From NCBI GenBank assembly GCA_003161205.1, contig PMOU01000493.1:1-5876 (forward strand): a DNA stretch of 5,876 nt, in the 5' to 3' direction. Positions 4,929 through 5,876 of the stretch are shown here, in pieces. Position 1 is the first letter of the stretch, and every line of letters begins with the position of its first letter. The notes below the pieces were generated by a model, which saw nothing but the letters and a program-made list of their open reading frames with translations, was not told where the DNA came from and did not search any database. Position numbers and translations under genes: made by a program. This stretch comes from Actinomycetota bacterium. GTDB taxonomy: Bacteria > Actinomycetota > Actinomycetes > Streptosporangiales > Streptosporangiaceae.

Positions 4929-5876
4929 TTATCCGCGGTGGCGGCGGCGGGCGCGGCGGACGATGGCGGCCGTGCCGATGACGGCGACCGTGGCCCCCGC
5001 GGCCCCGGCAGCGGTGATCGTCGCCTCCTTGCGCGCGATGCGGCGCCCGGCCACGGCATGCCTGCCCTTGCGCTGATCGAGCAGGACGCGCAGCGCCGCC
5101 TCGTTGCCGAACGCCGGGCGCCAGCCGGCCTCGCGCAGCGCGGCGCAGTCCACCACCCACGGGTACAGCACGTAGCGCAAGTCCATCGCCGGCGCCGGGG
5201 CCAGGCCGACCTGGTGCAGCCGCTGCACGGTCCCGAGCGTCAGCTTGGCGGGCAGCTCGATGCTCTTCAGCCCGCTGATCCGCTCGACGTCGGTCTGCTC
5301 AAGCCAGCCGTCGCAGCCCACCGCGAACCCGCCGTCGATCCCGCCGCTTACCGCGAACTCAAGCGCGGAACTGAGGTCATCGACATGGCAGAACTGCCAG
5401 CGAGGCGCACAGCCCTTCACGGTCAGCAGCCTGGGGGCCTCAAAGTGCCTGGTCACCAGCGTGTCCACCGGACAAGGGTCGACGCCCACCAGGGCCGCGG
5501 GCCGCACCACGGTCACCGTCATACCGGGATTGGCACGCGGCGAGCGGCGGGCCAACTGCTCGACCTCGAGCAGGTCCCCGGCCACGCTGCTATCCACGTC
5601 CGCGGCGATGGGGGCCTGCTCGGACAGCGGGACCTGGTTCTCCGGACGGGCGCCGTAGACCATGGCGCTGGTCACCAGGATGACGCGCCCGACCCGGCCC
5701 GCCGCCGCGGCGGTGAGCACGGTCTGCGCGCCGCGGACGTTGAAGGCCCGGCGCCGCCGGGCATCTGAGTCCGGCGTCAGGTCAAAATCGGCGTGCACGA
5801 CGACATCGACGCCGGTCAGGCGGCCCGCTAGCGCCGGGTCGCGTACATCGGCCACCCGCCACGTCACGCCCGCGAT
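4929..5876 (-). CDS. Extended-SDR / NAD-dependent epimerase-like protein with C-terminal membrane segment, 5' end outside window
   Basis: Partial: the frame is open to the edge (Ile-Ala-Gly before the GTG at 5867), and the N-terminal Gly-x-x-Gly-x-x-Gly nucleotide loop is missing, so that GTG is probably internal. Numbering from it: GVDVVVHADFDL (19-30), NVRGAQTVLTAAA (43-55), VGRVILVTSAMVYGARP (59-75), VTVVRPAALVG (118-128), RWQFCHVDDLSSALEFAV (156-173) and AGWRPAF (247-253) are the usual strands and motifs of NAD-dependent epimerase/dehydratase proteins. Where most members have Tyr-x-x-x-Lys before a Glu-Gln pair, this one reads SVAGDLLEVEQL (94-105): Val95 and Leu99 stand in place of Tyr and Lys. 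Residues about 282-303 form a hydrophobic Ala/Gly/Val segment, followed by RRARRRHRG, suggesting a tail anchored in the membrane. Substrate is unknown; it may bind NAD(P) without the standard chemistry. moaE follows after 114 bases. Confidence 0.85.
   Translation of the reverse strand: MAGVTWRVADVRDPALAGRLTGVDVVVHADFDLTPDSDARRRRAFNVRGAQTVLTAAAAGRVGRVILVTSAMVYGARPENQVPLSEQAPIAADVDSSVAGDLLEVEQLARRSPRANPGMTVTVVRPAALVGVDPCPVDTLVTRHFEAPRLLTVKGCAPRWQFCHVDDLSSALEFAVSGGIDGGFAVGCDGWLEQTDVERISGLKSIELPAKLTLGTVQRLHQVGLAPAPAMDLRYVLYPWVVDCAALREAGWRPAFGNEAALRVLLDQRKGRHAVAGRRIARKEATITAAGAAGATVAVIGTAAIVRRARRRHRG

Noticed and set aside
4938..5768. Plus-strand open frame of 276 codons opposite the SDR gene
   Set aside because: Composition is shadow-like (Gly, Arg, His, Pro) and no motif is seen; the minus strand encodes a clear Rossmann-fold protein.

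Overview
The window is a very GC-rich, densely coding stretch that looks like the chromosome of an actinomycete. All six genes that I can support lie on the minus strand, so transcription runs from high to low coordinates. The organism call rests on base composition, GTG starts, strong third-position G/C, and gene types typical of Actinomycetota: the YlbL-type PDZ/Lon-like protease, the mycobacterial ManB-type mannose-1-phosphate guanylyltransferase, and an actinobacterial AlkA-like glycosylase. I see no mobile element, tRNA, rRNA or CRISPR array.

Right part (about 4930-5876, 5' end outside the window): an NAD(P)-binding Rossmann-fold protein of the extended SDR/epimerase type. Its usual Tyr-x-x-x-Lys catalytic pair appears to be replaced, and it ends in a hydrophobic segment plus an arginine-rich tail. 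A 114-base spacer with several inverted repeats separates it from moaE (4392-4814), the large catalytic subunit of molybdopterin synthase. The YlbL-like membrane-anchored serine protease (3333-4364) follows 27 bases after moaE.

Middle: a 227-base non-coding gap (3106-3332). It holds GC-rich stem-loops just after the protease gene, an AT-richer patch with weak promoter-like hexamers, and a strong Shine-Dalgarno sequence for the next gene.

Left part (1-3105): a tight three-gene unit with 11-base and 12-base spacers. It encodes a GT4 glycosyltransferase, a nucleotidyltransferase with left-handed beta-helix repeats (probably GDP-mannose pyrophosphorylase), and an AlkA/HhH-GPD-type DNA glycosylase whose 3' end leaves the window. 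The first two genes fit a sugar-activation and sugar-transfer pair for cell-envelope glycans. The glycosylase is a DNA-repair enzyme that seems to be simply co-transcribed with them. Neither internal spacer has a Shine-Dalgarno sequence, so translation of the second and third genes is probably coupled to the gene before.

This is mostly a conserved housekeeping neighbourhood, and I found no convincing new multi-gene system. The points most worth a second look are the apparently catalytically degenerate SDR, the structured moaE leader, the minisatellite and Pro/Ala-rich insertions in the glycosylase, and the all-pyrimidine spacer before manB.
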